Positions 1 through 11,848 of a stretch of 64,000 nt of DNA are shown here, piece after piece. Every line of letters begins with the position of its first letter. The stretch's first letter is position 1. Below the pieces are notes generated by a model that worked only from the letters and a program-made list of their open reading frames with translations, did no database searches and had not been told where the DNA came from. Both the position numbers and the translations under genes were made by a program. Origin of the DNA: Ischnura elegans (taxonomy: Eukaryota > Arthropoda > Insecta > Odonata > Coenagrionidae); the NCBI RefSeq assembly GCF_921293095.1, contig NC_060252.1, positions 1,426,001 through 1,490,000 of the forward strand, in the 5' to 3' direction.

Positions 1-711
1 TTAGCACTAACGATGCGGACCAAACACACTTGGGGCTCGAGGAGACAACACAAAAGGAGAAGACGGAGAGAAGGCAGTGAGCTTAGAAGATACCGTATCT
101 CAATCTTAAGTAGCTGACCCTTCTTGACGCCTCGCAAGCAGAATAGGCGGCAGTTTTCAAGATAGTATAGTTGAAGGAAGTCGTTGAGTTTTTGGATCGA
201 ATTCGTAAATGCGCTAGTTTAAAACGAAATTTCATCCAAACATTTAAAAAAATCCTGAGGGCATAAAGTCGCTATGTATATATTATTGAAGAGGAAAAAC
301 ATTTCTTCAAAAGATAGAGTAATTAGTTTTAATTAAAAATAAAATATCTGGCGGAGAATAAATATCATATACAATAGGTCAGGAAGCGTACTGGGTCCCA
401 TGACGGCGGCATACGAAATTTAAAGGGCGCGTACTGGGTACGCATGGCGGCGTTGAGGGGTTAAGCATTTTACGCGAGGAAATAAATGTCAAAATACTAC
501 GGAGACTTAGCATTCTGGCGAGACTCGATATGAGCAGCAGAGCTTCTCGGAAGTTGATGCGGTATTTTATTCCGAAAACATATTTCAAGTTAAAATTTAT
601 GAGTTGTGCTATAAATTCTATTGTTACAGTCACATACAAAGTGATATTTTCTCAGGATATTTAGTTTCTCTCTGATTGCAATTCGAATTCATCTTTTTAT
701 CTCCTTAGAAC
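1..711. other. AT-rich stretch, no gene recognised
   Basis: No coding signal that I can support. The only structure is a short imperfect direct repeat, GCGTACTGGGT followed by a CATGRCGGCG-like word, at about 386-411 and 429-453. Such degenerate stretches are usual for old repeat debris. Confidence 0.4.
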
Positions 712-1095
712 TTCCAAAGATGGACTGAAAATAATTTAAGAAAATCCGGTGGAAAAACGCGTGTATTTTGCAAAACGCCTCAGATTGTCCGCTAGCACTT
801 GACAGCAGGAGAGGGAGTAAAGCGACCTACCTGTTGAAAATAAGGAGTTGGATGAAGCCGAGTATCAAATGGGCGTACCGCTGAAATGGCATTTGGTAGA
901 TAAGAATGTATACATCCGACAGAAATCCATCGTTGCAGTGTAAATGCCTAGACGGCATGAAATCTTTTTTCGCGAGGTGGTGTGTCCCCTTAGAATATTT
1001 GAAAGAGATGTTAGTTGAATGAACTGTATGCCCAATTGATTCCATAAAATTAAAATATTCTATTAATCAGCTTAATTCCTGTTCGAATCCTTTAA
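712..1095 (+). pseudogene. Tigger/pogo CENP-B-type helix-turn-helix remnant
   Basis: A decayed reading frame with several stops gives DGLKII, then AKRLRLSAST, which resembles the N-terminal helix-turn-helix of Tigger transposases (pattern IAxRLGxSxST). The same nucleotide sequence recurs at about 31776-32195, where the reading is better (AERLGMSAST), so the two are copies of one repeat family. The domain normally binds the element's terminal repeats. Here it is non-functional. The family call rests on a short motif plus the second copy. Confidence 0.5.
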
Positions 1096-1129
1096 AGGAA
1101 ATTAAAATTACTCCCCAAAATCTAGGGCT

Positions 1130-1272
1130 TCCTGCTGCATAGGCAACTGAGTCAAAAATTCTCGCATTCTTCGTTTAGTATTCGAGATATTCGAAATCCG
1201 AGGTATTCGAGCAATGATTTAATATTCGAATTCGATATTCGAGTTTGAGAAATCTGCTTTTCGACCCATCTC
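1130..1272. repeat. ATTCGA-iterated repeat, hAT-tip-like
   Basis: Several ATTCGA/TTCGAA words are followed by TCGACCCATCTC. Read on the minus strand, GAGATGGGTCGA followed by subterminal iterations is a layout common at hAT element ends. No partner end or target duplication was found, so this is only suggestive. Confidence 0.3.
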
Positions 1273-1441
1273 TATATTTTGATTTACTTGATTTTGGTAA
1301 TATCCATTAATTTGTTGTAAGATTACTTCTGACTACACAAGAAACTTCAATAATCATGTATTGCCGATATTTGGCCTTGGACCTTCACATTCGTGTCACC
1401 GTCAATAATTTATGGTGGACTTATCCACAAAACTAGACATA

Positions 1442-3251
1442 CCGTATTTGCACGAATCTAAGACGAACACGATTCTAAGACGACCCCCCTTTTTTGGAAC
1501 TCCACTATGGGAAAAAAATTTTTTTGGGGAAAACGATCAATGCGGGAATGTTTTGCTATGTTGCCTATGTCCCAGGAAACGCAGGATTTTTAGCGCGTAA
1601 TGACAGGAATAGTGGTACTTTATCGAGACATTTAGGTCTTATTGTTGATTCGACTAATAGTTTCTTCGGAGGGGCCGTGGTCCGAAGACGAATAAAATTA
1701 AACTAGTGAAAATGAAACCTGACTTTATTAAACCCACACGCAAAACACTCCGTGGTATGAAGGTAAGCCACCCTGGAAAGTAGGGAACCAATCGTACAAG
1801 CTATGCGATCGCGTTCGGCGTACGCAGAGCATACTGCAGGGGGTGAAGCATGACCATATGACTGCGCCATGAAATGTTTTGTCCCAAAGATAGGGCAACT
1901 TACCCATTCTTCTCTAATTAGCGTAGCGTCAGATGGGCGGATGAATTCGGATTGTTAGTAGGGAGGAACAAAATATCCTAAGATATCCCTTCCTCAGTAA
2001 CTCTGACAAGTGAAACTTATGGTATAACTCGTAAATTGATAACTGATAATAACCTGATATCCTGTTTTCGGAAAAAAATGCCGCATTTACTGCCGAGAAG
2101 CTCAGCTACGAGGATATTGAGTTTTGCCAAAAATCACCATTGTATTTTTCAAACTAGTCCCTTGCTTAAAAATGCTTAAATAACGTTAGAAATACATCGT
2201 GTTTGGTCTCATTCTTTTTTGAATTACGAGCACATTGAAAATATTCCAGCCTAATATAAGTATAATACCAATTGCCGAAATTCATTGTGAGACACCTTTT
2301 GAGCTAATAGGTGATTGCATGCAGCGGTTGACCGCCAGAAACTGGGAACTTTGAAGCAAGTAGGCTGAAAAAGGTTAGCGGGTGAGAAAATGGGGGGTGT
2401 GAAACGCATTTCTATTGTTCTCGTGTAACGTGATATTTATTTATTTCGTCTCATTTTCGTCAAAAGATGGATGGAGGAAAAATTATACATCGGGACCACG
2501 ATCTTCAAACAAACAATGCGGGGAAAGCGATACTTCGGAGATGCAGGAAAAAGTTACATTGTCTATATGGAACTTTATTTGGGACCAGAAACGGCAAACA
2601 ATGAATGTGGGAAAATGATTAATACGGGTACAATAGATCGGGGTTCCACTGAATAACTTTTCTTTTGAAAGCTGCAGTGTAGTAATTTATTTTCTCTGCC
2701 ATTGTAATACTCTGAAAGGCACGGAATCACAACTGAATCAATCTGTCTAATCAGAGGCAAATCATGTTGCCTTCTTACCGTTGCTCTGAGAAAAGTGCAA
2801 CGACTTCGTAGCAGTTTATTCCGCGACGGCATTGAGGCTTTAACATTACAATTTAGGTAAATTGTAACCAATCACACGAACATTTTGTGAGTTGATCGAG
2901 CTTTAACTTGAATGGAGCCAAACCCAGGGTAAAGCAGGCAATCTCGCGGACACGGCAAAAGTGCACCCGGCGGCTGATCGGCACGCGCCGAATCTTTGCC
3001 TGCTGCCCAAAAATGAAATTTTTTTACTTGAACGCAAAATTAAATATGCTAAATTACTGTTAAGCTATTTTTGACGTTGATTTTTCGTTGTATTGCTATC
3101 AGGTGGCAACCTCAGGTGTCTATAATTTTTCCAACGTAAATTATGCAACCCGCTTGACGTCAAAAATTTTGCATCCGATTCTAAGACGAACCCTCTTTTC
3201 CGCAGGAGTTGCGAGGGAAAAAAACCTCGTCTTAGATTCGTGCGAATACGG
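1442..3251. mobile_element. Unclassified DNA transposon with CCGTATT termini, TA target duplication
   Basis: The left end reads CCGTATTTGCACGAATCTAA and the right end, reverse complemented, reads CCGTATTCGCACGAATCTAA. TA lies directly outside both ends (1440-1441 and 3252-3253). The left end contains two iterations of a (C)GAATCTAAGACGA-type word followed by a run of C, and the right end has a matching arrangement. No transposase is present, so it is non-autonomous. It contains a copy of another repeat (1521-2651). Related termini (CCGTATWTCTCCGAATATAG, reversed) occur at 15154 and 16774. The superfamily is not recognised. Confidence 0.55.
1521..2651 (-). repeat. Inverted, degenerate copy of the Tigger-like element at 31243-32967
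   Basis: Words such as AATGCGGGAATGTTTTGC and CCTATGTCCCAGGAAACGC near 1540-1600 match, reverse complemented, the right end of the 31243-32967 element. The stretch 2470-2651, ending GGGGTTCCACTG, matches its left end, with the shared words TTACATTGTCT and GGTTCCAC. It sits inside the 1442-3251 element, in opposite orientation to the other copy. Confidence 0.5.
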
Positions 3252-6200
3252 TATTTCTTTAAAGCGATTATTGAGGACATTTTCGCATACATACATTTCT
3301 TTTTTAGGGAACAATGGAAGCAGAAAGGCCAAAGAAAAAAAGAAAATCAGGAAATGAATACAGAAAAGAAAAATACGATAGGCAGAGGGAAAAAGTTGCT
3401 CAAAATTTGCCAAAGATAACCTTTTTTTTATGGTCATGGTTTACAGCCAAGTTATTCTTCCAATGCTGATGGAGAATCGGGGAGGACTATCGAAAACTTA
3501 AAAAAATCTCATGTTCAGAATATTCCGTGGCGGAGGATGACCCGGGGAGTGATATTCAAGTGGATTTGTTAGTTTCCGAAGTGAAAGTAGTACAGCCAAG
3601 TGAACCGGCAGCAGCGACAGACAAAACAGACAATGAAGTTTCACTGACAGTACAGAGTCAAACAAATGAAGAGTTAATGTTGGACAACGAAAATGACAAG
3701 TACTATAAAAAGCCAAATCGGACAGACTTGGACATTACTTCGTTTTTCCAGTTTCATCCTGTTCAGTTTGACAGAAACGCCAAACGACTGCCTTTTAGTG
3801 AAAGCATTTTTACGGGAGATACTGATGGCGAAAAATTTAAACGCAGCTGGCTTACTTACAACACTAGTTCAAAAAAGTTGTTTTGCAGTATATGCTTAGT
3901 TTTTACGGATTGTTCATCAGTTTCCTGCCAGGGGTTTGACCGTTACAGACATTTGATACAAACTGTACTTGAACATGAGGCTTCAGTATCGCACAAAGAA
4001 TCAGTTAAGGCTAAGGTGGCACATGACAGGGGATCGACCATCGACAAGCAAGTTTTTGAAAAGCAGCTTGCAAAAAGACAGAAAGAAGTATTCGATCGAA
4101 GGCAAGTGGTGTCTGCTATTATAGATGTTATAAAACTTATTGGAAAACAAGTCCTTGCTTACAGGGCATCAGAAGAAAGTGCCCATTCCCTTGATAACCA
4201 TTCATTGAACCATGGAAAATTTTTTAGATATAATCCTTCTTCTCTGCAATTATGACAGAAACTTAGAAAATCATGTGCAAAAAACCATTCAAACGAGTAA
4301 AGCTGCGTTAAAATCAGCAGACGATGATGATATTTCTAAAGCCATAGGAAGGGGAAGCCAGGTGACATTTCTGAGTAAAACCACCGTTAATAAAATAATG
4401 AGCATTATAAAATGTTTGATCTAATCAATTATCGCTCATGAAGTAAAGCAAGCTACGTCGTACTCTGTTTTAATGGACTCAACTACAGATGTCTCTGGTT
4501 TTGACCAATGTGTCATTGTTTTACAATACGTGTTGGGAACGGAAGTAGAAGAAAGAATTTTTGGCTTACAGAACGTGCAGTCGTCGTCACCAGGAGAAAG
4601 TTTATTCAAGACATTTACCGAAGTAATAAGGGAAGCAGGACTTGATATCAACAACTGCATTGCCAACTCATCTGATGGAGCTGCAAACATGAGTGGTCAA
4701 TATAAGGGCGTTTCAGCCAGGCTGCAAGAGCAGATCCCACACCACATTCATACGTGGTGTTATTCCCATTCCCTAAACTTGGTTATGGTAGACGCAAGTT
4801 GTGACGGCTTCGATTTCATTTTTTGGTTTACTGCAGCAAACTCAAGTGTTTGTAAGGGAATCTCACAAGAGACTAGTATTTTTTTTGTTTGGAGCAACAT
4901 CCAAGTTATAGGTTGGGTGCTATTGGTGCAACTAGATGGAGATCAAAGAGTGACGCCACTTCCAAGATCTTTGGCTATTTCTGGATGAAATTGGTGGAAG
5001 ATGAAGGAAAACAACCTAAAACTGTGTACATAGAGTCGATCATTTCTCTTTCTATCGTGGCAAATACCCAAGAATTCAGTTCCAAAACAAGAAATGAAGC
5101 AAACAGTCTTCTTCAAAAGTTTTTGTCGTTTGAAACAATCCTAACTGCTATGATTTTCTTGATTATTTTCAAATCAACAACGCCTTTGTCGGACTATCTT
5201 CAAACAAAAAATTTGGATCATGCACAGGCTTGGAATTTGATTTCATCAGCTCAAGACAGTCTTAAGAGAATTAGAGAAGAGTTTTCAGGCATTGTCCATG
5301 CTGCAAAACACTTTGTCAAGTTCATGTCAAAAAGTCTGCTTAATAAAATCGAAGAAAATCCAATTTTGGATCAATATTCCAACAACATCAGCATAGAGAG
5401 TGAATTGCCAGCCAGGAGACAGAAGAAACGGAAAAAAATGCCAGATGAAACAAGTGATGAGGTCGTAGAAACTCCATTCAGCAGTGAAGGTGGTTTTAAA
5501 GTTAATGTGTTTTATGTGGTTGTTGACCAAATTAATGTCAGTATGGAAGCAAGGTTTTCTGATCAAAATCGGGTTTATCAAAATCTTTCATGCTTTGATC
5601 CTGTAAGATTCTCTGAGTTAAGAACAAATGGAATACCAGAACATGCATTGGAAAAAATATGCTCTGTGATCCCCAAAATTGACAAAGGCAAGCTCCAGGA
5701 AGAACTGGAACCATTCATTGAGCAAAGGCCAATCTTTAATATGAATTTACAAGATCACTTTCAGAAGGACTCCAGTGACATTGAAGTGAATTCTAAAGTT
5801 CTAAATCAGAAGATGAAGATGAAGAAATAATTTGGTCTAAAAGCAACAACAAATGCCACTCCTGTATTAAATGTGCATACAAGATACTTTATCAGTACAA
5901 TATGTACTCATTAATGTATCCGCAACTCCATAAGGCTTACAAGTTCCTTTTAAGAATACCGATGACCCAAGTGAGCTGCGAACGTGCATTTTCAAAGCTC
6001 AAGCTCATAAAATCGAGAATTCGTTCATCCATGAGCAATGAGAATTTGGAAGCTCTCCTCTTGATGCAGTCGGAACGAGAATTAGTCACAAAGATAAGCA
6101 ATGAAAAAATTATAGATGAACTCTGTTTCCGAAGCAAGGAAATGAAGCGCCTACTTTCCTTCTGATAATTAAAGTGGGCTCCAAAAAAGTGGCCTTCACA

Positions 6201-6690
6201 ATAATTAGTGATAACTTCAGTTTTCAGAGGCTGTTTTGTATTTATACAAAGATATGTTTCATTTTGTATTAGTTTTATTTCATAAAACAGTTGAATACAT
6301 CTCTTGTTTCATGTATGATTTGGATTGCATAAATGTATACATGAATAAAAGCCTTAATTTTACTTACAAGTTTTATCTTTTCCATCATTCAAACATTGTA
6401 AATAGTGGCTGTAGTGTAATTTGTAATATTAATAATGAATGTCTTTGAAAATATTAAATTATAAAATATTTAGAATGCATCCATGTTAAGTAGAAGCCAA
6501 TTACACATGATCATTTGGAGTATTCGCTTGTTAAATTAGCGTACCTTCTATCGCATTAGCGTTGTAATAGTTAAATAACTTTTTTGAAACCATTTTAAAT
6601 TTCAACGCAATATCCCACAGCCGTACCCTCGGACTGCGCCCTTTCTTAAGTTGAAGGCAGCGCCCTTTTAGAGGTCCCAGTCCGGCCCTG
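3252..6690 (+). mobile_element. hAT transposon, ZMYM1-like family, 5' end disrupted
   Basis: The right terminus at 6661-6690, reverse complemented, reads CAGGGCCGGACTGGGACC, a typical hAT tip for this family. The internal coding region is at 3314-6164. No matching left tip was found next to the coding region; the 1442-3251 element ends just upstream and may have inserted into or replaced the 5' part. An 8-bp target duplication therefore could not be tested. Confidence 0.6.
3314..6164 (+). pseudogene. hAT transposase (ZMYM1-like, TTF-type zinc finger), frameshifted
   Basis: An ATG at 3314 opens a lysine-rich leader typical of this family. From about 3527 a long frame carries the TTF-type zinc-finger region (FKRSWLTYN, LFCSICLVF, GFDRYRHL, HEASVSHKES). 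Around 4210-4420 the frame changes (MENFLDIILLLCNYD). At 4473-4800 come the catalytic parts: VLMDSTTDVSG with the first Asp, NSSDGAANMSG with the second Asp, and HTWCYSHSLNLV. After another frameshift near 4890 the conserved TRW occurs, then a Lys/Arg-rich linker. The C-terminal hAT dimerisation domain is at 5902-6164 (VSCERAFSKLKLIKSRIR). At least four frameshifts or stops break it (near 3465, 4210, 4424, 4880 and 5810), so it cannot make an active enzyme. Confidence 0.88.
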
Positions 6691-6924
6691 CGTTCCTGGT
6701 AGCACAGGTCTTGGGTACTGAATTTCCTCTAAAACATATATTCGCATAAATAGCCTTAGAAAATATTATTTACATAAATGTTTATAGTTTAAAATACCTT
6801 TAAAGATAGTATGCACGCATTCAAAGACTTATATTCAAGTTAAAAAAAAATTCTTATGAGCTTTTGAAATTTCCTCCTGTCGTGCGGGTGGGCTAACATC
6901 TGCTATCTCAGGGGTTTGTAATGC

Positions 6925-7630
6925 ATTGCCGACAGTTGATGATTTTTCAAACCAGTCTAAAAACAACTATTGTGTCACCCAGGCCCTTTTGTCGCTCATT
7001 GAAATGACAGTAAAATGCTACTTTGAATGCCATTTCATAGCTAGCGGAGTTTATGAATGATAAATCATTTTAATTTGAAGTCCTGCAAGTCATTAGCAGC
7101 TACGTGAAACAGTCTTTAAATGCCTTGACACCTGACCCAGGTTTTCCTTCCCTGAAAATGAATGTATGAGAATGCATTCTTTTCCAAAACAATATCGTCT
7201 CGTCAACACTAGAAACTGGTTGAGGGGGAAAGGAGCCACTTTCAATCACAGCTTGGAGTTCATCAGAAAATGTTGCGGTGACTGCGCTATCAACACTTGC
7301 AGATCCACCTAATATTGCCGCAGTGAAAATACCTGCTTGCAGTTTAAAATTCTGGAAGCAACCAAGCTTTCACTAAATGTCTCGGAGCCATTACCGCCCT
7401 CGTCTTTTTGTACAGATTCACAATGAACTTTCCCTATGTCTTGACCGCTTGGTTGATGTTGGTGCGGCTGAGGTCACTGATGTTTTAACTTCGTCTTTAT
7501 TCAGAATAAGGCATCGTGCATTTAAACTTCCACGCAATATCGCTTTGACGCTCTCCATTTTCAAAGCAATTGACCTCTCTCAAGTCCTCTTCTAGGTCTA
7601 TGGTTTTTCTTGATAAATTCTTGATTTTTC
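6925..7630 (-). pseudogene. Tigger/pogo transposase remnant (DDE domain start)
   Basis: Read on the minus strand, a broken frame gives an N-terminal piece (CFENGERQSDIAWKFK, CENP-B-like helix-turn-helix) near 7520-7590. Further along it gives the start of the DDE domain: SSVDETILFWKRMHSHTF with the first catalytic Asp in VDET, then KAFKDCFT and DFKLK. Tigger proteins normally read VDETGLFWKRMPSRT here. Stops and frameshifts are numerous, and the last two catalytic positions were not found. This is an old copy. Confidence 0.65.
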
Positions 7631-8325
7631 TACACGCATTCCTATTTTTTGCCATATTCTCTTGGTTTTTACTCTATATGGCTCTATCTAAATCACCTTC
7701 TTCTGCTGAACTGTGTTCCTGAGACGCAGAAGGCCTATGACTGCGGGGAGGGAACGAAGCCATTGTGTTTGAGACTCTATAGCGGACCCTTTTATGTGTT
7801 GATGCTATTCATGCGCAACTCGGCCACCGCTCCATTTCTCCCCCGTGAATACCAATGACCTTGAAGGCTTTAGCATAGACTCTACCTGGAAGTCAATTGC
7901 CCGATAACCTATGACGGCAAAAATTACATCTCAAACAGTATTGTTTATAAAAACTCATTTCCAATAGCCCCACGCTTAATTAATGATCTAAATTAACTAT
8001 TATCATTCTGTTAAGGAGACGAGATAAATTACTTCGGTAGGCCGGCTATCTGGACCAAATGACGAGTAATACTTTTGGCACTTGCACAGCAATGGATTTC
8101 GATTAATATATAAACAAAAAAGAATATTTGAGGCGAGGAATAATATTAATATGCGTAAAATGATAGCAATTCCGTGTGTACTTAGCGAAAGTCCACGTTT
8201 TATCATGAGAGTGTTTAAGATTTTTGATTAGGCTAAACTGCATTGCAATGTTTCCCCGAGGAACGAATTTGCGTTATATCAAAATTGCGCTAATCGAAAT
8301 TGCGCTGTACGAGACATGGGTGTAA
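7631..8325. other. No gene recognised
   Basis: AT-rich stretch with only short scattered open frames and no recognisable protein or terminal repeat. Confidence 0.35.
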
Positions 8326-8906
8326 AGGCATTGATTGCGATTCGTTACCCACCATTAGTGTATTCATAATATACAAATTATTTGGTTTTAGAAATACCGG
8401 TTTAGACGAATGGCAATGGCCAATTTTTATCCTCATTTGAAAAAGGCCAGATTGGTACCCATACGATGCCACTCCACGTGATGTCACAGGGACATCGTCT
8501 GAGATTACCAATGCATGCATGAGGCACAGAGCTCAGGGGAACGTCTCCTAATAATCACCTATTAAAACTGCCTAAGGTTGGAAAGTTTTCTTCGTTTGAT
8601 AAGGTATTAATAACCCTTATTTAAGCCAAGCGCTACCTTCTAGCATGGTACTCTGCTACCTGCTAGCATCCTGCGTCACATCAGTGCTCAAAGCCTCGCC
8701 CCAAGGTCACCTCACTTGCGGCAGCGGGAACCAGAAAGACGTCACACGGGGTTTTCCCAGCATTCATACTTAGCCGTCGCGTTTTCACTTTTCATTTAAT
8801 CACGAGGAATAGATATCGTCATATAAAAATCTAAAAGCGTGAAATACGTACTCCAGGAGTAATAATCTTTCGATTTAGGCAATAAAAAAATAATAGGAAA
8901 CCACCC
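8326..8906 (-). repeat. GGGTGGTTTCCT MITE, copy 1 (one end truncated)
   Basis: Reverse complemented, it begins GGGTGGTTTCCTATTATTTT and runs parallel to the better preserved copy at 32204-32853; shared words include CCTAAATCGAAAGATTATTA and ATTTGTGTGTTATGAATACA-like text. TA follows the intact end. The distal end stops inside the word GGCATTGATTGCGATTCG, so it lacks the second terminus. No coding capacity. Confidence 0.6.
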
Positions 8907-8913
8907 TATTACC

Positions 8914-9030
8914 ACGAGGGCTGTTTTTTAAGTAAGGGCCGTTTTGCCGTACACTGTAGTAGTAGGTTGTGTGCGCTTGCCGCCTCCCCGCATTCCTTGC
9001 GTACAACCACGTGTCAGTTGAAGTTCTGTA
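8914..9030 (+). mobile_element. Truncated mariner 5' end
   Basis: The sequence ACGAGGGCTGTTTTTTAAGT resembles the 5' inverted repeat of mariner elements and closely resembles the better copy at 50395 (ACGAGGGTTGTACCAAAAGT). No transposase follows. Confidence 0.5.
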
Positions 9031-9535
9031 TATAACCTTTATGCTTTACTGTGGATCTATAAATGTTTAAGATTACACAGGCCAACAATGAAAAACTTTT
9101 TTACTGAAAATACCTTATTCTAATGTTTTTAAAGTTGCTGAATCCAAATATGATGGTTTTAAAGTTGTATCACCCACCTTTTATTCACATTTTACAGTTG
9201 AATTTATGAAATCAAGCAATATTTTAAGTATTTAACAGCTTTTTTACAGTCATAATAAAATTGAAAAAGTAGGTCTAATGAACGAAGATAATGGGGGATT
9301 ACTGTTGGTACTTCACCGAGAAGTTCAGCAAGCGATTCATCGCGGAAAAAGCTACACAAGAAGCTTCAAGGAAAAAAGGGAAAGAAAATGAAGACCAATT
9401 CCAGTTGACAAGTGAACCCTGTATTATCATGCTGAAGTAAATACAAACAATTTTATCACGTTGTGGTGAACAGTAAATACAAACAATTTCATGATGTAAC
9501 ACAGTGTTTCATTGATTTCCCTATTTACCCTATAG
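9031..9535. other. No gene recognised
   Basis: An open plus-strand stretch near 9288-9440 (YFTEKFSKRFIAEKAT) looks weakly coding but has no recognised family, start or splice sites. Left unassigned. Confidence 0.3.
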
Positions 9536-11160
9536 GTAGAGGTCTGTGAATTTCGCGAGATGCGATATCGCGAAATAACACGAAATAATGCAAAATCGGT
9601 ATGTAATTAAAAATGAAATTTCGCGTTTTTTGCAATTTTCGGTGAATTAGCAAAAAAATCGCATCCAATGAGTCATAATCTATTAAAGCCTGTGCCTTCA
9701 TTTTTTGACACTGCCGACGTTTATTTGCTCAACCTTATTACGATTCCAAGGTCAATTGGCTTGTTAAGTCTCGTGCATAACGCATCCGCGTAATATCGTG
9801 CACCATAGTGATTTCTCCACCAGAATTTGCCGTTAAATTTATCACAGTCTCTCTCTTCGATTCCCATGCATGTTTCAATCCTTAAATATTTAGAATGAGG
9901 CGCTTTCTAACCTGAAGAATTAGAAATTATGAATTAAAAAGGGCTGAAAGAAATATAATGCGGCCGCGAAGAGCGGAAATATAGGTAAGCTGATGCACCC
10001 GGCACACGTCGATGCCAAGCAGTAATTCCGGTGACTCATCGCGACACATTAGACAGTGTTAATGGATAACTTGTCGCAGGTAAACCTTGAGTTTGGATCA
10101 AATGTAACAATTCTCTTGACTGAAACACGACCGCTGGCTGGGAACGGGCCGCCGTTCACGGCACGGCTCACAGAGAGTGGCAGAGAGTCGTCTCGCCTGG
10201 AAGCCGCCTGAATTTCACGCTGTAGACGGCACACCGCCGGGATTGAAATGGGCGCTGTGGTGACCACAGGGGCTGTCAACCGTCCCGGTGAGGGGTACGG
10301 AAAGGGAACCCACGACATGAAACATTTCGGCCAATTTCTAAGTTATACAGCACTATGGTTATACCGTAGCTACACAGCACTCAGTTTGAAAACACCATCG
10401 TGAGTGGTTGTGTTTTGCGGTTGGACTGTTTTTTTTATCGTAGTTCCAGCTTTAAATATCAAACGAAGGATGGGAATTTTAAAATGCCAAAAGCTAGTGA
10501 TACCGCTCATACCAGGGCAAGTGAATTCAGCTGAGAAGGATTTTATGCGAAAGACAGAGTATTACTGTGCAAAGTTTGGGATAAAATATTTTAATTTGAC
10601 AGATGTGGCACTTTGTAAAAGCACATCAGTAGCGATGCATATAAACATTCGAAAGAAAGGGGACACCCGCAACACGACAGCTATCATTTGAACACACAGT
10701 CACTCAGTCAAAGAAAGCAAAGGAGGAGCTTGTTGTTGCTACTACAGAAGCATTTTTAAAGGCTTTATTTAGTGTAGAGAAACTTGACAATCCAAAAATT
10801 CTGGAATGGTTCTCGAAGTATACACATATGAGGTAGTGGGAATTTGCCATTTGCCGATCGTATTCACCAAGACTACATACTTGAACCATTCATATACCTT
10901 GAACCAATATAAGTTGAACCATTTCTTTCATTTAGTTTTATCAGAAATTTTGCACAATCAAACTTGTGTTAAATGTTATGTAAAATGCTTAATGAAAGTA
11001 TAAGTATTCATGAAATGTGTACCATAAAATAATAAAATGCCTGTAAACGTGGAAAAATTGTAGCATTATAATAACACCGCCAAGATTTTCTATAACACCG
11101 AAATGACATGGTTTTAAAACGAATTTGAGCAAAAAATAAAACCACTTTCACGGACCTCTA
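9536..11160 (+). mobile_element. hAT-like element with TAGAGGTCYGTGAA termini
   Basis: The left end reads TAGAGGTCTGTGAA and the right end, reverse complemented, reads TAGAGGTCCGTGAA, giving 13 of 14 matching bases and fitting the hAT tip rule (YARNG). The left subterminal region has iterated TTTCGCGA-type words. The interior holds a remnant with a CGGBP1-like zinc finger. Flanks show no clean 8-bp duplication, so it is old or mutated. Confidence 0.6.
10484..10880 (+). pseudogene. CGGBP1-like hAT N-terminal zinc-finger protein remnant
   Basis: From ATG at 10484 the frame reads MPKASDTAHTRASEFS, then (after a stop) EGFYAKDRVLLCKVWDKIF and KHISSDAYKHSKE. This is the arrangement of CGGBP1-like BED-type fingers (VLxCKVCxK, then HI followed by H), but the second Cys is Trp here. 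After a frameshift near 10710 it continues KAKEELVVATTEAFLKALF, LDNPKILEWFSKYTHM and GNLPFADRIHQDYI, the usual downstream part in such hAT proteins. At least four stops or shifts make it a pseudogene. Confidence 0.6.
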
Positions 11161-11233
11161 ACCATTAGTTATGGCCTTATTGTTCCATATGAGAGCATAC
11201 CTAACAGTAAATAAGAAAAAAGATATCCAACTA

Positions 11234-11340
11234 CAGTAAAACTTTGATTTTACGCAGTTGGAGGGACCGAAATATGGGCACTGTGTAAAATCAAGAGTTG
11301 GTATTGAGGTGAAGTATAGTTTTCAGGATAACTCTTGATC
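11234..11340 (+). repeat. Orphan Tigger-like left end
   Basis: TA followed by CAGTAAAACTTTGATTTTAC closely resembles the left end of the element at 11849 (CAGTAAACTCTTGATTTTAC), and both share a GGGACCG word downstream. No right-hand partner was found, so this is a solo or truncated terminus. Confidence 0.5.
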
Positions 11341-11848
11341 ATTATTTTTAGAACGCTTAGTCATACACTTTTGTACAGTTCTGATTTGAGCCAGAACCGG
11401 ATCCAGAAAAAGTCTCATATGTGAGGCCTTACACTAAAAGAGCATGAAATCCTTTTCAATCGCATCAGGTATATGTTTCCCAGATTCAATTACTCATTTG
11501 GAGGCAAGAAAATGAAGCCTAATAATCTTATTTTCTCGCAAGCAACACCACAGATGACGTGTTACCTTAAGAGAAACACAGTTGCAATCCTGAACAATGT
11601 CTAAAATGGTTGAACTGTTAGCATTTCTGGCACTAAGATTACTTCTGTTACGCAGGAGAAATTTCGGAATGGTGATACTAAATGCTTGCAGAGAAGCTAA
11701 TTTTCGAAAATATTCTCATTAAAAGCAGTTTTCAGGAAATCCGTTTAACCACCTGCGAACAAACAAGGATTGGGGATTAAAGAAATGAGATATCTGAGGA
11801 TAGTCATCCAATTTTCTCATTACTTCATTACATCTGGTTAAGGAACTA

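Noticed and set aside
9288-9440. Plus-strand stretch YFTEKFSKRFIAEKATQE as a possible exon
   Set aside because: No acceptor or donor in register and no family; too weak to call.
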